A DNA stretch of 64,000 bases from Pseudoclavibacter sp. Marseille-Q3772 (GCF_916618895.1 NZ_OU745391.1:434001-498000); one strand, 5' to 3'; counted from the stretch's first letter, positions 42,579 through 51,495 are shown. The notes: generated by a model not told the origin, from the letters alone. Numbers and translations are program-made.

Positions 42579-43843
42579 ACCCGCCACTCACTGCGCGAAT
42601 CGCCCATCGGAGTTTCGTCGACATCGCCCTCGACGGCATCCGCGTCAACCAGTTCGCTACTAGTGCGCATTTCCGCCGGAATGTTGTCGAGGTACGCCCG
42701 GTAGTTTCGCTGCACTTCCGCAAGCGAATCGCCGCCGAACTTCTCGAGCACCGCATCGGCAACGATCAGCGCGACCATTGCCTCGGCGACGACTCCGGAT
42801 GCGGGCACAGCGGTCACGTCCGAGCGCTGGTGGTGCGCGGTCGCGTTCTTGCCGGTGGCGATATCAACGGTGTGCAGTGCGTTCGGTACGGTCGCAATCG
42901 GTTTCATGCCGGTACGAACACGCAGGACACCACCGGTGGTCATACCGCCTTCGATACCACCGGCACGGTCGCTCGTGCGGTGGATGCGATCACCGACCCG
43001 ATACATCGGGTCGTGCGCGCTTGTACCCGGACGGCGAGTGGTTTGCAGACCATCACCCACCTCAACCGATTTAATCGCCTGAATACTCATCAGCGCGCCG
43101 GCCAGTCGGGAATCCAACCGTCGATCCCAATGCACATAGCTGCCGAGTCCAGGCGGCAACCCGTACACCAGCACTTCCGTTACCCCACCGAGGGTGTCGG
43201 CTTGTTTGCGGATCTCATCAATGCGCGCGACCATCCGCTCACTTGTGGCCGGGTCAATGCAGCGCACCGGATCCGCATCCAAACGCTCAACATCATCGGC
43301 AAGCGGCGGGGCGATCTCAGCCGGTAGCTCAACGTCTCCCATGGCCACGGTGTGACTTACCGTGCGAATACCGAGTTCCGCAAGAAACTTCTTCGCCACA
43401 GCACCGAGGGCAACACGCGCGGCAGTCTCACGCGCGCTCGCACGCTCCAGTGCGGGGCGTGCCTCGCTAAACCCATACTTCTGCATCCCAACCAGATCAG
43501 CGTGACCGGGACGAGGCCGCGTCAGCGGTGTGCCTCGACCGGTTTCGAAGACCTCATCGGCAACCGGTTCCGGGCTCATTACTTCGGTCCACTTTGGCCA
43601 TTCGGTGTTCTGGATGCGGATCCCCAGTGGGGAGCCGATCGTCAGGCCGTGACGAACGCCCGAGGAGAGGGTGAGTTCATCCTGTTCAAACTTCATCCGA
43701 CCGCCGCGGCCGTGACCGAGTTTGCGTCGAGCAAGATCTGCCTGCACTTCAGCGAGCGAAATTGGGATGCCCGCGGGCAGTCCTTCAAGCACGGCAAGGA
43801 GTTCTCGTCCGTGAGATTCTCCGGCAGTAATCCAACGCAGCAT
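42575..43843 (-). CDS. aroC: Chorismate synthase
   Basis: FMN-dependent last step to chorismate. 422 residues, with the three family signatures: [18 protein letters not shown] at the N-terminus, [37 protein letters not shown] region near 110-140 (positions only), and [19 protein letters not shown] near residue 340. The C-terminal 35 residues are acidic and dispensable-looking. ATG 43843 is 63 bp from the left end of the IS481-type element, so aroC now sits downstream of foreign DNA rather than directly behind aroE. Confidence 0.97.
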   Translation of the reverse strand: MLRWITAGESHGRELLAVLEGLPAGIPISLAEVQADLARRKLGHGRGGRMKFEQDELTLSSGVRHGLTIGSPLGIRIQNTEWPKWTEVMSPEPVADEVFETGRGTPLTRPRPGHADLVGMQKYGFSEARPALERASARETAARVALGAVAKKFLAELGIRTVSHTVAMGDVELPAEIAPPLADDVERLDADPVRCIDPATSERMVARIDEIRKQADTLGGVTEVLVYGLPPGLGSYVHWDRRLDSRLAGALMSIQAIKSVEVGDGLQTTRRPGTSAHDPMYRVGDRIHRTSDRAGGIEGGMTTGGVLRVRTGMKPIATVPNALHTVDIATGKNATAHHQRSDVTAVPASGVVAEAMVALIVADAVLEKFGGDSLAEVQRNYRAYLDNIPAEMRTSSELVDADAVEGDVDETPMGDSRSEWRV

Positions 43844-43900
43844 TCTGCAAGTCTCTCATGCGTTGGTATCCGCGCGCGTCCGGCGCGCGTCGAATGCGCC

Positions 43901-43929
43901 GCTAGCTGTACTGCCCGGAGACGTTGATC
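43901..43929. repeat. Left target duplication (GCTAGC) and left terminal inverted repeat
   Basis: 43901-43906 is the target duplication GCTAGC; 43907-43929 is the 23-bp left inverted repeat. Read on the minus strand, this repeat encodes the last residues of the transposase (INVSGQYS), and its TAG stop lies in the duplicated target. Confidence 0.92.
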
Positions 43930-44888
43930 AATCGTGAGAAGGGCGGCTGGTTCCCGCAGGCGCTGTGGGGGCGATGCTGGTTGTAGTGGTGGAGCCAGTC
44001 GGGGAGGGCGTCTCGGCGTTCTTGCTCGCTGGTGTAGCAGCGGGCGAAGGCCCACCCGTCACCCATCGTGCGGTGGAACCGCTCCACTTTTCCGTTGGTC
44101 TGCGGCCGGTACGGGCGGGTGAACTTCGGACGGATCGACAGCGCCTCGCAGGTGTCGCGCCACAGGTACGACCGGTATGCCCCACCGTTGTCGGACAGCA
44201 CTCGTTCGATGGTCACGCCACGTTCGGCGAACCACTCGACCGCCCGGTGCAGGACGGCGACGGCGGTGATGGCGGTCTCGTCGTCGTGGACCTCGGTGTA
44301 CGCGACGCGGGAGTGGTCGTCGATGACGGTGTGTACGAATGCGTACCCGAGCTTGGGGCTGTGCCACTTGTTCTTCGGCTTGTCCGGTGTCGCGGCGCGG
44401 TTCTTCTGGCCCTGGCGGCGGCCGACGTAACGCCAGCCGCCGCCGTCGGGGATGTTCCCGATCTTCTTCACGTCCACGTGCACCAGCGAACCCGGGTGCG
44501 GGTGCTCGTAGCGACGTACTGGCTCGCCCGTGGCGCGGTCGACGTACGACAACCGGTTCAGGCGCGCCGCCGTGAGGATGCGGTGGACCGTCGAGGGAGC
44601 GATTCCCAGCCGGGCGGCGAGCTGGATTGGTCCTTCGCGCAGTCGCATTCGCAGGCTCACGCACCGCTTCGTCACCGCCTTGTTCGTCTTCTTCGGTGAG
44701 GACTTCGGTCGCGACGAGCGGTCGTTCATGGACTCGCCGGCGAGGTAGCGGTCGACCCACCGCTTCACGGTCGGCCAGGACACCTGGAACCGGGCGGCGA
44801 CCTCGCTGATCGGGTGGCCGTCCTCGACGACGAGGCGGGTGACCTTGATCCGGGGGCGAGGTGTGAGAGCTGCATTGAGGTGGGTCAT
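43902..44888 (-). CDS. IS481-family transposase
   Basis: A 328-residue DDE transposase. N-terminal helix-turn-helix (ISEVAARFQVSWPTVKRWVDRY, about 28-49) and a second one near GIAPSTVHRILTAARL. The catalytic core gives LVHVDVKKIG (first Asp), RVLSDNGGAYRS (second Asp) and RPYRPQTNGKVERFHRTM (Glu). Start ATG 44888 (MTHLNAALTPRPR); the longer upstream frame runs into the VOC gene. The coding sequence reads through the left inverted repeat, and its TAG stop is formed by the target duplication. It appears intact. Confidence 0.95.
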   Translation of the reverse strand: MTHLNAALTPRPRIKVTRLVVEDGHPISEVAARFQVSWPTVKRWVDRYLAGESMNDRSSRPKSSPKKTNKAVTKRCVSLRMRLREGPIQLAARLGIAPSTVHRILTAARLNRLSYVDRATGEPVRRYEHPHPGSLVHVDVKKIGNIPDGGGWRYVGRRQGQKNRAATPDKPKNKWHSPKLGYAFVHTVIDDHSRVAYTEVHDDETAITAVAVLHRAVEWFAERGVTIERVLSDNGGAYRSYLWRDTCEALSIRPKFTRPYRPQTNGKVERFHRTMGDGWAFARCYTSEQERRDALPDWLHHYNQHRPHSACGNQPPFSRLINVSGQYS

Positions 44889-44961
44889 TATCGTTCGAGG
44901 GTGGGTGCGAATCGGCCCCGATCGGATGGTGCGTGATCGGGGCCGAAGAGCTGGCGGTGAC

Positions 44962-45471
44962 TCATGCCGGCTCAGGTCGATCCAGGGAGCGCATGGCGTC
45001 CATGAGGGAGGTGTAGACGAGGCTGGGCTTGCGGTCGTGCCAGTCGGTGTCACTGTCGCGCTCATCCTGGTGCAGGGGCTGGGTCGTCGGTTCGTAGATC
45101 CACCAGAGGTTGCGCCACGGGTCGAGAGCGCGCGCGATCCGGTAGCCGCCGTAGAAGTCGCTGACGGGAGTCACGATGCGCCCTCCGGCCGCGACGGCCT
45201 TGTCCAGGCAGTCCTGGGCATCGGGGACATAGACCTGCAGGAAGGCCGGCGTGAAGGGCCAGTCGGGCTTGCGGTCGCACAGCATGATCGTGGCGTTGCC
45301 GATCGTGACCTCGGCATGGATGATCGAGCCGTCCCGATCGGGGGTGCGGACGTGGGCGGCTTCGTGCCCGTCGAACACGGACTCCACGAAGCGGATGAAG
45401 CCCATGGCGTCTGGAACGATGGCGAAGGGGTTGATGGTGTTGTGCCCGGTCGGGGGCGTCAAGGAAGGCAT
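44962..45471 (-). CDS. VOC-family (glyoxalase/bleomycin-resistance-like) protein, IS passenger
   Basis: A 169-residue protein with the beta-alpha-beta-beta-beta layout of vicinal oxygen chelate proteins, closest by eye to PhnB/YdcE-like members: NTINPFAIVPDAMGFIRFVESVF, then EVTIGNATIMLCDRKPDW, LQVYVPDAQDCLDKAVAAGG and DPWRNLWWIYEPT. Such proteins include glyoxalases, drug-binding resistance proteins and dioxygenases; the substrate is not deducible. ATG 45471 lies only 13 bp from the divergent MarR gene, which probably controls it. It is separated from the transposase by 73 bp with no feature. Confidence 0.82.
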   Translation of the reverse strand: MPSLTPPTGHNTINPFAIVPDAMGFIRFVESVFDGHEAAHVRTPDRDGSIIHAEVTIGNATIMLCDRKPDWPFTPAFLQVYVPDAQDCLDKAVAAGGRIVTPVSDFYGGYRIARALDPWRNLWWIYEPTTQPLHQDERDSDTDWHDRKPSLVYTSLMDAMRSLDRPEPA

Positions 45472-45479
45472 GTATACAT
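45470..45479. promoter_or_regulatory. Palindrome in the 13-bp VOC/MarR divergent gap
   Basis: ATGTATACAT is a perfect 10-bp palindrome that includes part of the VOC start codon and ends 5 bp before the MarR ATG. MarR proteins bind such dyads in the divergent promoter they control, so this is a candidate core operator. The gap is too short for normal leaders; both genes would be leaderless or start elsewhere. Confidence 0.45.
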
Positions 45480-45484
45480 AAAAT

Positions 45485-45952
45485 ATGAGTACATCGAGTG
45501 ACGTCAAGTATCGCCAAGGTGCCAGCTTCCTCCTGGCGACCCTCGGGCGGCGCGCCGAGAGGGCATGGGCGACTCACCTGACAGAGCAGGGGATCACCAC
45601 GGCCCAGTTCACTGCCATGGCCGCCCTCGCGGAAGGTGAACGTACGCAGGCACAAGTGGCAACCGCCACCGCGGTCGACCCGCGGAACGTCGGTGCCACC
45701 ATCAGGAAGCTCATCGAAGCGCGATGGGTCCAGGCCCGACCGAACCCCGCCGATGCCAGGTCGCGACTTCTGAGCCTGACCCCCGAGGGGCGGCAGTGGT
45801 GGAATGACCTGCAACCCGGCCTGCGCCAGGGACGCAACGCCTTCTTCCACGCCCTGACCCCCGACGAGCTGACAGCGCTAGAGGCACTCCTTGGGAAGCT
45901 CGACGCCTCACATGCAGCGGACTCGATCAATGTCCCCGGTCAGTACAGCTAG
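45485..45952 (+). CDS. MarR-family transcriptional regulator, IS passenger
   Basis: A 155-residue winged-helix repressor: SFLLATLGRRAERAWATHL forms the first helices, and LAEGERTQAQVATATAVDPRNVGATIRKLIE is the helix-turn-helix (about 50-80). Then come the wing VQARPNPADARSRLLSLTPEG and a C-terminal dimerisation helix. The last residues, INVPGQYS, are encoded by the right inverted repeat of the element, and the TAG stop lies in the target duplication, mirroring the transposase. Probably senses a small molecule and regulates the divergent VOC gene and itself. The start ATG 45485 has no ribosome binding site at normal distance. Confidence 0.88.
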   Translation: MSTSSDVKYRQGASFLLATLGRRAERAWATHLTEQGITTAQFTAMAALAEGERTQAQVATATAVDPRNVGATIRKLIEARWVQARPNPADARSRLLSLTPEGRQWWNDLQPGLRQGRNAFFHALTPDELTALEALLGKLDASHAADSINVPGQYS

Positions 45953-45953
45953 C
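45925..45953. repeat. Right terminal inverted repeat and right target duplication (GCTAGC)
   Basis: 45925-45947 is the right inverted repeat, the reverse complement of the left end apart from three mismatches. 45948-45953 is GCTAGC, the second copy of the target. This copy holds the TAG stops of both the MarR gene (plus strand, 45950-45952) and aroE (minus strand, 45949-45951). Confidence 0.92.
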
Positions 45954-46872
45954 TCCCCTGCAGGGCAGCACGCATCTGGTCAATAATGAGCGATTCATTC
46001 GGCAGCTCATCATCGATTTTGCGACCGCTAAACAAGCGCACCTGGTACACGGCTTGGTGCAGCAACATTTCCGTGCCGCACACTACAGTTGCGCCGGCCG
46101 CCTCGGCGTATCGTGCCAGGGGCGTCGGCCACGGATCGTAGGCGGCGCTGAGTACCGTAACCGCATCCAGGCTGGCGGTGAACTCCTGTTCGCGCGGCAA
46201 TCCACCCGGAATCGTGTCGACGATGATCTGCGCATCCCCGGGCTCCCACTTGGCAAGGTCAACCGGATGAATCTCGACGTCACCGTCAAGCCCATCCTGG
46301 AGCTTCTGCGCCAGTTTCGTTGCGGCCTCAATTCGACGGGCCGCAATAACGATGCGATCAGCGCCCATCTTCGAGGCAGCAACGACTGCGCTCGCCGCAG
46401 TGTCACCGGCTCCGAGAATGTGTGCCGTACCGCATTCACTGCGTCCAGCAGCGGCGAATGCGGCGATCATGCCGTAGACGTCGGTGTTGTAACCGTGAGC
46501 CGGAGCATCAGCATCGAGCGAGTCAAACACGAGCGTGTTCACCGCCCCGGTCAGCTGCGCGAGTTCGTCACACTCGTTCGCAAATTCCAGCGCTTCGGCT
46601 TTGAGCGGTGCGGTCACCGAGACTCCCCGCCAGCCCTGCTGACGATCGCTGAGCGCCGACGATAGCTGTTCACTTGGGACCTGCCAGCGGTAGTACTCCC
46701 AATCTAAGCCCAGCGCTCGATAGGCGGCGAGTTGCAGCTGCGGTGATTGTGAGTGGGCGATCGGATCACCGAGTACCGCCAATCGCGCTGAGCCACGCTC
46801 CGATTGCGGCTCTTCGCTCGTAAATCCTTCCGGTACCTCTGCGTAATCCGGCTCCGGCCACTGCTGTTTCAT
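45949..46872 (-). CDS. aroE: Shikimate dehydrogenase
   Basis: Reduces 3-dehydroshikimate to shikimate with NADPH. 307 residues, including a non-conserved N-terminal extension of about 28 residues (KQQWPEPDYAEVPEGF...). Substrate site LAVLGDPIAHSQSPQLQLAAY, catalytic Lys in VSVTAPLKAEAL, NADP loop ILGAGDTAASAVVA. ATG 46872 follows AAAGGAGCAATCA. The stop codon TAG lies inside the right GCTAGC target duplication of the IS481-type element, so the protein is preserved, but co-transcription with aroC is interrupted. Confidence 0.95.
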   Translation of the reverse strand: MKQQWPEPDYAEVPEGFTSEEPQSERGSARLAVLGDPIAHSQSPQLQLAAYRALGLDWEYYRWQVPSEQLSSALSDRQQGWRGVSVTAPLKAEALEFANECDELAQLTGAVNTLVFDSLDADAPAHGYNTDVYGMIAAFAAAGRSECGTAHILGAGDTAASAVVAASKMGADRIVIAARRIEAATKLAQKLQDGLDGDVEIHPVDLAKWEPGDAQIIVDTIPGGLPREQEFTASLDAVTVLSAAYDPWPTPLARYAEAAGATVVCGTEMLLHQAVYQVRLFSGRKIDDELPNESLIIDQMRAALQGS

Positions 46873-46929
46873 TGATTGCTCCTTTGCCTGTTGAGGATCG
46901 CTCCGGGTTTCGCAAGTCGCCTCGGTCGA

Positions 46930-48204
46930 TTATTCCTGGTATTCGGGATGGTCTTTCAACCATTCCTTCCACTGGGCGACTGCTTTCTCGTGCTCTTCAT
47001 ACGTGGTCGAGAACACCGTCTCACCGGTATCGAAATTCACGGTCACGAAATACAGCCAATCGCCGTCGGCCGGATTCAGCGCCGCGTCAATAGATTCGTA
47101 GCCCGGGTTAGAGATCGGACCGGGCATGAGCCCCTTATGCACATAGGTGTTGTACGGGTTCGATTCGTCTTCGAGGTCGAAGTCTTCGGTCCAGTACAGA
47201 ATCGTCGCATCGGATTGCAATGGCATCCCCACATCGATTCGGTTGTAGAACACCCGTGAAACCTTGTAGCGATCCTCTGCTTTGAAGACCTCTTTTTCAA
47301 TCAGCGATGCCATTCGGATGACATCCCAAACCTTCTCTTCGGGAACGCCGAGCTCGTCAAATGCCTGGTAGGTGCGATCAACCAGAGTCTGGATGATCGT
47401 TGCCGCATCCGTGTCCGGCTCGAAGGTGTAGGTGGCTGGGAAGAGGAACCCCTCAACCGTTTTGGCCTCCTCAGGAAGACCTAACGCCTGCGGATCAGCT
47501 GCCGCCTGTTCCAGTTCTGCGACCTCAATACCGGTGCTGTCAGCAATCAGCGGATAGATCTGCTCTGCTTTCAGTCCCTCGGCGATGGTGAAGGTGTTCG
47601 ACACCTTGGAGTCTGGGTCGAGCAGACGGTCGAGCGCACTGGCTGCGCTCATCTCTTCTTCAAGACGGTAGGTACCCGGATGAAACTCTGGCTCGGGCGA
47701 GCGGGAGAGCACTTCAGAGACAAAAGCCTCGGACGTTTTCACCACCCCTGCTTCTTCGAGGTGGCCGCCGATATCAGTACCGGTGTCTCCTGAAGCAACG
47801 GTGATCTCAACTTCGGTACCGTTGCCTTCTCCCGAGTAATCGTTACCACCGTCAAAGAGCGCACCGATTCGGTCACCAAATAGCGCCCACACGCCGGCAA
47901 CCAACGCCCCGATCACGACGATGGCAACGAGCACACCAATCCAGCGGCGCCGCTTACGCCCGCTGTCACTTGCCGCTGCGCCCTGTGTGTGAGTCCCACT
48001 GAGGAGATCAGCAATCGGATCATCGTGGGCTGCCGGCGTCGATGTTGTGCTGGCAGCTGGTTCTTCCCGCTGCGGTGCCTGCCCACCCGCAGCAGCCCCA
48101 GAGTGCGCAGCCTGCGCCTCTTGCAGCCTGCGCTCACGTCGAGTCATTGCCTGCGGCTCCGACGGTCTGTTGCCGGTGTCCGGTGTCTCTGCCTCGTTGC
48201 TCAT
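46930..48204 (-). CDS. mltG: Endolytic murein transglycosylase MltG
   Basis: Cleaves nascent peptidoglycan glycan strands, ending their elongation. 424 residues: a cytoplasmic low-complexity N-terminus (about 1-84, rich in Ala, Gln, Glu), one membrane helix (WIGVLVAIVVIGALVAGVWALF, about 88-110), a LysM-like region and a YceG domain. The catalytic Glu is in IRMASLIEKEVFKAED, with LQSDATILYWTEDF and PGPISNPGYESIDAALNP typical of the active-site cleft. ATG 48204 follows AAAGGACTGT. ruvX lies 74 bp upstream and aroE 57 bp downstream. Confidence 0.95.
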   Translation of the reverse strand: MSNEAETPDTGNRPSEPQAMTRRERRLQEAQAAHSGAAAGGQAPQREEPAASTTSTPAAHDDPIADLLSGTHTQGAAASDSGRKRRRWIGVLVAIVVIGALVAGVWALFGDRIGALFDGGNDYSGEGNGTEVEITVASGDTGTDIGGHLEEAGVVKTSEAFVSEVLSRSPEPEFHPGTYRLEEEMSAASALDRLLDPDSKVSNTFTIAEGLKAEQIYPLIADSTGIEVAELEQAAADPQALGLPEEAKTVEGFLFPATYTFEPDTDAATIIQTLVDRTYQAFDELGVPEEKVWDVIRMASLIEKEVFKAEDRYKVSRVFYNRIDVGMPLQSDATILYWTEDFDLEDESNPYNTYVHKGLMPGPISNPGYESIDAALNPADGDWLYFVTVNFDTGETVFSTTYEEHEKAVAQWKEWLKDHPEYQE

Positions 48205-48278
48205 ACAGTCCTTTGTTTGGGCGCGGCAATCGTGCGCACGTTGCAGGCTACGTTATCGCGAACTGCGCCATCGAACCA

Positions 48279-48737
48279 TTAGAGTTCGTCGAGTAACTTC
48301 CCCGGGCTCATCCCGGCGCGCTCTCGATCGACCGCATCCTGGAGCAGGACCACCGCAGCCGCCTGATCGATCACATCCCGAGACCGTGAGGCTTGTTTGC
48401 CAGATGCCCGAAACTGACGAGCTGCGCTCACAGTCGTCAGCCGCTCATCGAGCATGCGTACCGGTGATGGGATGCGTTCCGCAAGTGCTTCGGCAACGGC
48501 AATGGCATCGTCGGTCGAGGCGGTGTGTTCGCCTCGCATGTTCAGCGGGTATCCGACATACACCACGACGGGTTCATATTCAGCCACGATCGATTCGAGC
48601 TCTTGCAGGTGGCGCTCCCCCGTAGCATCACGCTGAACCGTCACCAAGGGTGTTGCCAATACGCCGTCTGGATCGCTCTTGGCAACACCGATGCGGGCCT
48701 TACCCACATCGATCGCTAGCCGAGGACCTCGAATCAC
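48279..48737 (-). CDS. ruvX: Putative pre-16S rRNA nuclease / Holliday junction resolvase-like (YqgF)
   Basis: A 152-residue RNase H-fold protein: RLAIDVGKARIGVAKSDPDG, VVYVGYPLNMRGE, and MLDERLTTVSA carry the acidic active-site residues of the YqgF family, which processes 16S rRNA 5' ends in Escherichia coli. Start GTG 48737 overlaps the alaS stop as GTGA. Confidence 0.93.
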   Translation of the reverse strand: MIRGPRLAIDVGKARIGVAKSDPDGVLATPLVTVQRDATGERHLQELESIVAEYEPVVVYVGYPLNMRGEHTASTDDAIAVAEALAERIPSPVRMLDERLTTVSAARQFRASGKQASRSRDVIDQAAAVVLLQDAVDRERAGMSPGKLLDEL

Positions 48738-51406
48738 GCCTGGGCCGCCAATAGCTCACGGATTGCGTGCAGCGCTGCGGCGTGTTCGCTGACATTCTGG
48801 CCACCGCCCTGGGCTACATCAGGTTTGCCGCCGCCACCGCCGCCGAGCAGCTTCGAAGCGTTCTTCACCATCGCCCCGGCATTGGCACCGAGTGCTCGAG
48901 CGGCCTCATTCGTGGCCACCACAACGCTCGGCTTGCCATTTGCATCCCCGATAAACGCAACAACTGCCGCGTCACTGCCGAGGCGCTCCCTAGCCTCGAG
49001 TGCCAACGAGCGAACATCGTCAGCTCCGGCAACGGTGCCGAGGAATGAAGCCACGAGCCGGATATCGCCGATCCGTTCAGCAGCATCGAGCAGTTCGGGA
49101 AGCCGGTCGCGCAGCTTCGCGGATTCCAGCTCGGCGATCTTCTTGTTTGCAGCCTTGAGTTCGTTCACCAGCGAGGAAACGCGATCGGCTACCTGTTCAC
49201 GCGGCACCCGCAGACCGCTAGTGAGCTCGCGCACAAGGGCACGTTCAATCGCAAAATCAGCGAATGCATCCTGACCGACAAACGCCTCAACGCGCCGGTT
49301 TGTAGCCCCCACGCTCGACTCGCCAATGAGGTTAACCAAGCCGACCTGTGCGGTGGTTGCCACGTGCGTACCACCACACAGTTCGCGAGACCAAGCGCCT
49401 CCGATTTCGACCATGCGTACAACCGAGCCGTACTTCTCACCAAAGAGTGCCCTCGCCCCGAGCGCTTTGGCATCGTCGAGGGCCATCTCGCGAGTAACGA
49501 CCTCGAAGTCGTCGCGCACCGCACCGTTAGTGATCTCTTCCAGCTCGGATCGGGTCGCCGCTGACAGTGGCTCACTCCAGCCAAAGTCCAACCGCATATA
49601 TCCGGCTTTGTTGTACGAACCGGTCTGGTGCGCATCTGGGCCGAGAGTGTCGCGCAGGGCAGCGTGAATCAAGTGTGTTGCCGTGTGCGCTTCGCTCGCC
49701 TGCCGGCGGTAGTGCGCATCCACAATCGACTCAACCTCATCATCAACCGCGATCATCCCATCGGTGATTTCTACGGTGTGCGCAATCAACCCAGGGACCG
49801 GTTTTTGCACGTCAAGCACGCGCGCTTCAAACCCGCCGGTTGCTGAGCGCAACCAGCCGTGGTCCGCATCCTGCCCACCGGCCTCCGCATACAAGGCGGT
49901 TTCGGCAAGCATGATTTCCACCGTCTGGCCGGCACCCGCCGACGCGACACTTTGACCGTCGGCGATGATGCCGATCACCTGCGATGTCGCTTCCAAATTG
50001 TCGTAGCCGACAAAGGCGGTTTCACCCTTTGCGCGGAACTCGCTGTACACCGACAGGTCAGCAAGTGCGCCTCGACGTGCTCGCGCATCCGCCTTTGCCC
50101 GCTCGACCTGTTCGCGCATCAGCGCATCGAACTTCTCTCGGTTAACGCCAAGGCCCGCCTCCTCGGCCATCTCCACGGTGAGGTCGATCGGGAACCCGAA
50201 CGTGTCGTGGAGTTTGAACGCGACCGCGGGATCAATGGACTTGGCCCCGGATGCTATTGCCTGCCCAGCCGCCTCCGCGAAAATCGCATCGCCCTGTTCT
50301 AGGGTGCGCAAGAAGGTCTGCTCCTCGGCGTAGGCGATGCGGCTGATTCGATCAAACTCGCGCTCAACCTCGGGATACGCATCCTTCATGGCATTCATCG
50401 ACACCGGGAAGAGTTCAGGGAATGTTGCGGTCTCAACACCGAGCAGGCGCATGTTTCGGATAACGCGGCGCAGCAGGCGACGCAGGATGTATCCGCGTCC
50501 TTCATTGCTTGGCTGTACGCCATCACTGATCAGCATCAGCGATGAGCGCACGTGATCGGCAACCACGCGAAGGCGCACATCATCGGCGGCGTCCTGACCG
50601 TATGCACGACCGGCAAGTTCAGCGGCACGGTCAAGCACCGGGCGCACCTGATCGGTTTCGTACATATTGTCGACACCCTGCAGCAAGAATGCGATTCGCT
50701 CCAGACCGATACCGGTGTCGATGTTCTTGCGCGGGAGTTCGCCGAGCAGCTCGAACGTGCCATCGCCGTTGTCAGCTCCGCGCTCGTACTGCATGAATAC
50801 GAGGTTCCAGATCTCCACGTATCGGTCGTCATCCGTGGCCGGTCCGCCGTCGACGCCGTATTCCGGGCCTCGGTCGAAGAAGATCTCCGAGTCTGGTCCC
50901 GCGGGGCCTCCGGGTTTCCCTGCCGACCAGAAGTTTGTATCTGCACCAAGGCGCTGAATCCGTTCGGCCGGAATATCGGAGAGCTCCAACCAGTAGTTGA
51001 ACGCTTCTTCGTCGTCCTTATAGACCGTCACCCACAAATCATCAGGGTCGAAGCCGAGCCCGCCACGATCCTGTGGAGTGGTGAGGAATGTGTAGGCGTA
51101 TTCGATTGCCTCGCGCTTGAAGTAGTCACCGAACGAGAAGTTCCCGCCCATCTGGAAGAAGGTGCCGTGTCGTGGAGTCTTGCCGACCTCTTCAATATCG
51201 TTCGTGCGAATGCACTTCTGCACGCTCGTCGCGCGCGGATACGGCGCGGGTACGACACCGGTCATATACGGGATGAATGGCACCATCCCGGCAATGGTGA
51301 ACATGACCGTCGGGTCTTCACTCACGAGTGATGCCGAGGGCACGACCGTGTGCCCCTTCGACTCGAAGAACTGCAGGAAGCGGCGCTTGATTTCAGCGGT
51401 AAGCAT
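48734..51406 (-). CDS. alaS: Alanyl-tRNA synthetase
   Basis: Charges tRNA-Ala. 890 residues: class II catalytic domain (RFLQFFESKGHTVVPSASLV start, PRATSVQKCIRTNDIEEVG), tRNA-recognition domain, editing domain with zinc/catalytic motifs HTATHLIH and ELCGGTHVATTAQ, and a C-terminal DHHA1 domain ending in a Gly-rich GGGGGGKPDVAQGGGQN segment. ATG 51406. In the alaS-ruvX-mltG-aroE order it matches other actinobacteria. Confidence 0.98.
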   Translation of the reverse strand: MLTAEIKRRFLQFFESKGHTVVPSASLVSEDPTVMFTIAGMVPFIPYMTGVVPAPYPRATSVQKCIRTNDIEEVGKTPRHGTFFQMGGNFSFGDYFKREAIEYAYTFLTTPQDRGGLGFDPDDLWVTVYKDDEEAFNYWLELSDIPAERIQRLGADTNFWSAGKPGGPAGPDSEIFFDRGPEYGVDGGPATDDDRYVEIWNLVFMQYERGADNGDGTFELLGELPRKNIDTGIGLERIAFLLQGVDNMYETDQVRPVLDRAAELAGRAYGQDAADDVRLRVVADHVRSSLMLISDGVQPSNEGRGYILRRLLRRVIRNMRLLGVETATFPELFPVSMNAMKDAYPEVEREFDRISRIAYAEEQTFLRTLEQGDAIFAEAAGQAIASGAKSIDPAVAFKLHDTFGFPIDLTVEMAEEAGLGVNREKFDALMREQVERAKADARARRGALADLSVYSEFRAKGETAFVGYDNLEATSQVIGIIADGQSVASAGAGQTVEIMLAETALYAEAGGQDADHGWLRSATGGFEARVLDVQKPVPGLIAHTVEITDGMIAVDDEVESIVDAHYRRQASEAHTATHLIHAALRDTLGPDAHQTGSYNKAGYMRLDFGWSEPLSAATRSELEEITNGAVRDDFEVVTREMALDDAKALGARALFGEKYGSVVRMVEIGGAWSRELCGGTHVATTAQVGLVNLIGESSVGATNRRVEAFVGQDAFADFAIERALVRELTSGLRVPREQVADRVSSLVNELKAANKKIAELESAKLRDRLPELLDAAERIGDIRLVASFLGTVAGADDVRSLALEARERLGSDAAVVAFIGDANGKPSVVVATNEAARALGANAGAMVKNASKLLGGGGGGKPDVAQGGGQNVSEHAAALHAIRELLAAQA

Positions 51407-51495
51407 AGGTGTTAGCTATCTGGTCAGACGGATGTGGGCGGGCAATAGCGCACCGGAGTGACCGGTTGTGCTCTCGGGGACTATCGGGATGCGGC

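Larger units (their letters stand above)
43907..45947. mobile_element. IS481-family transposon with passenger genes (2041 bp)
   Basis: Terminal inverted repeats of 23 bp (43907-43929 and 45925-45947, 20/23 matching, both beginning TGTACTG) bound the element. It is flanked by a perfect 6-bp direct repeat GCTAGC (43901-43906 and 45948-45953). GCTAGC fits the NCTAGN target and 6-bp duplication known for IS481. Inside are the transposase (minus strand), a VOC-family gene (minus) and a MarR-family gene (plus). Simple IS481 members are about 1.0-1.1 kb, so roughly 1 kb is passenger DNA. The segment looks more GC-rich than its surroundings. Both ends and the target duplication are intact, suggesting recent insertion and possible mobility. 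Confidence 0.93.

Noticed and set aside
45062..45850. 262-codon minus-strand frame across the VOC and MarR genes
   Set aside because: It spans two genes with clear family features in other frames and gives a composition-biased product.
51407..51495. T-box or other leader in front of alaS
   Set aside because: The gap shows no specifier/antiterminator pattern such as the T-box TGGNACCGCG core.
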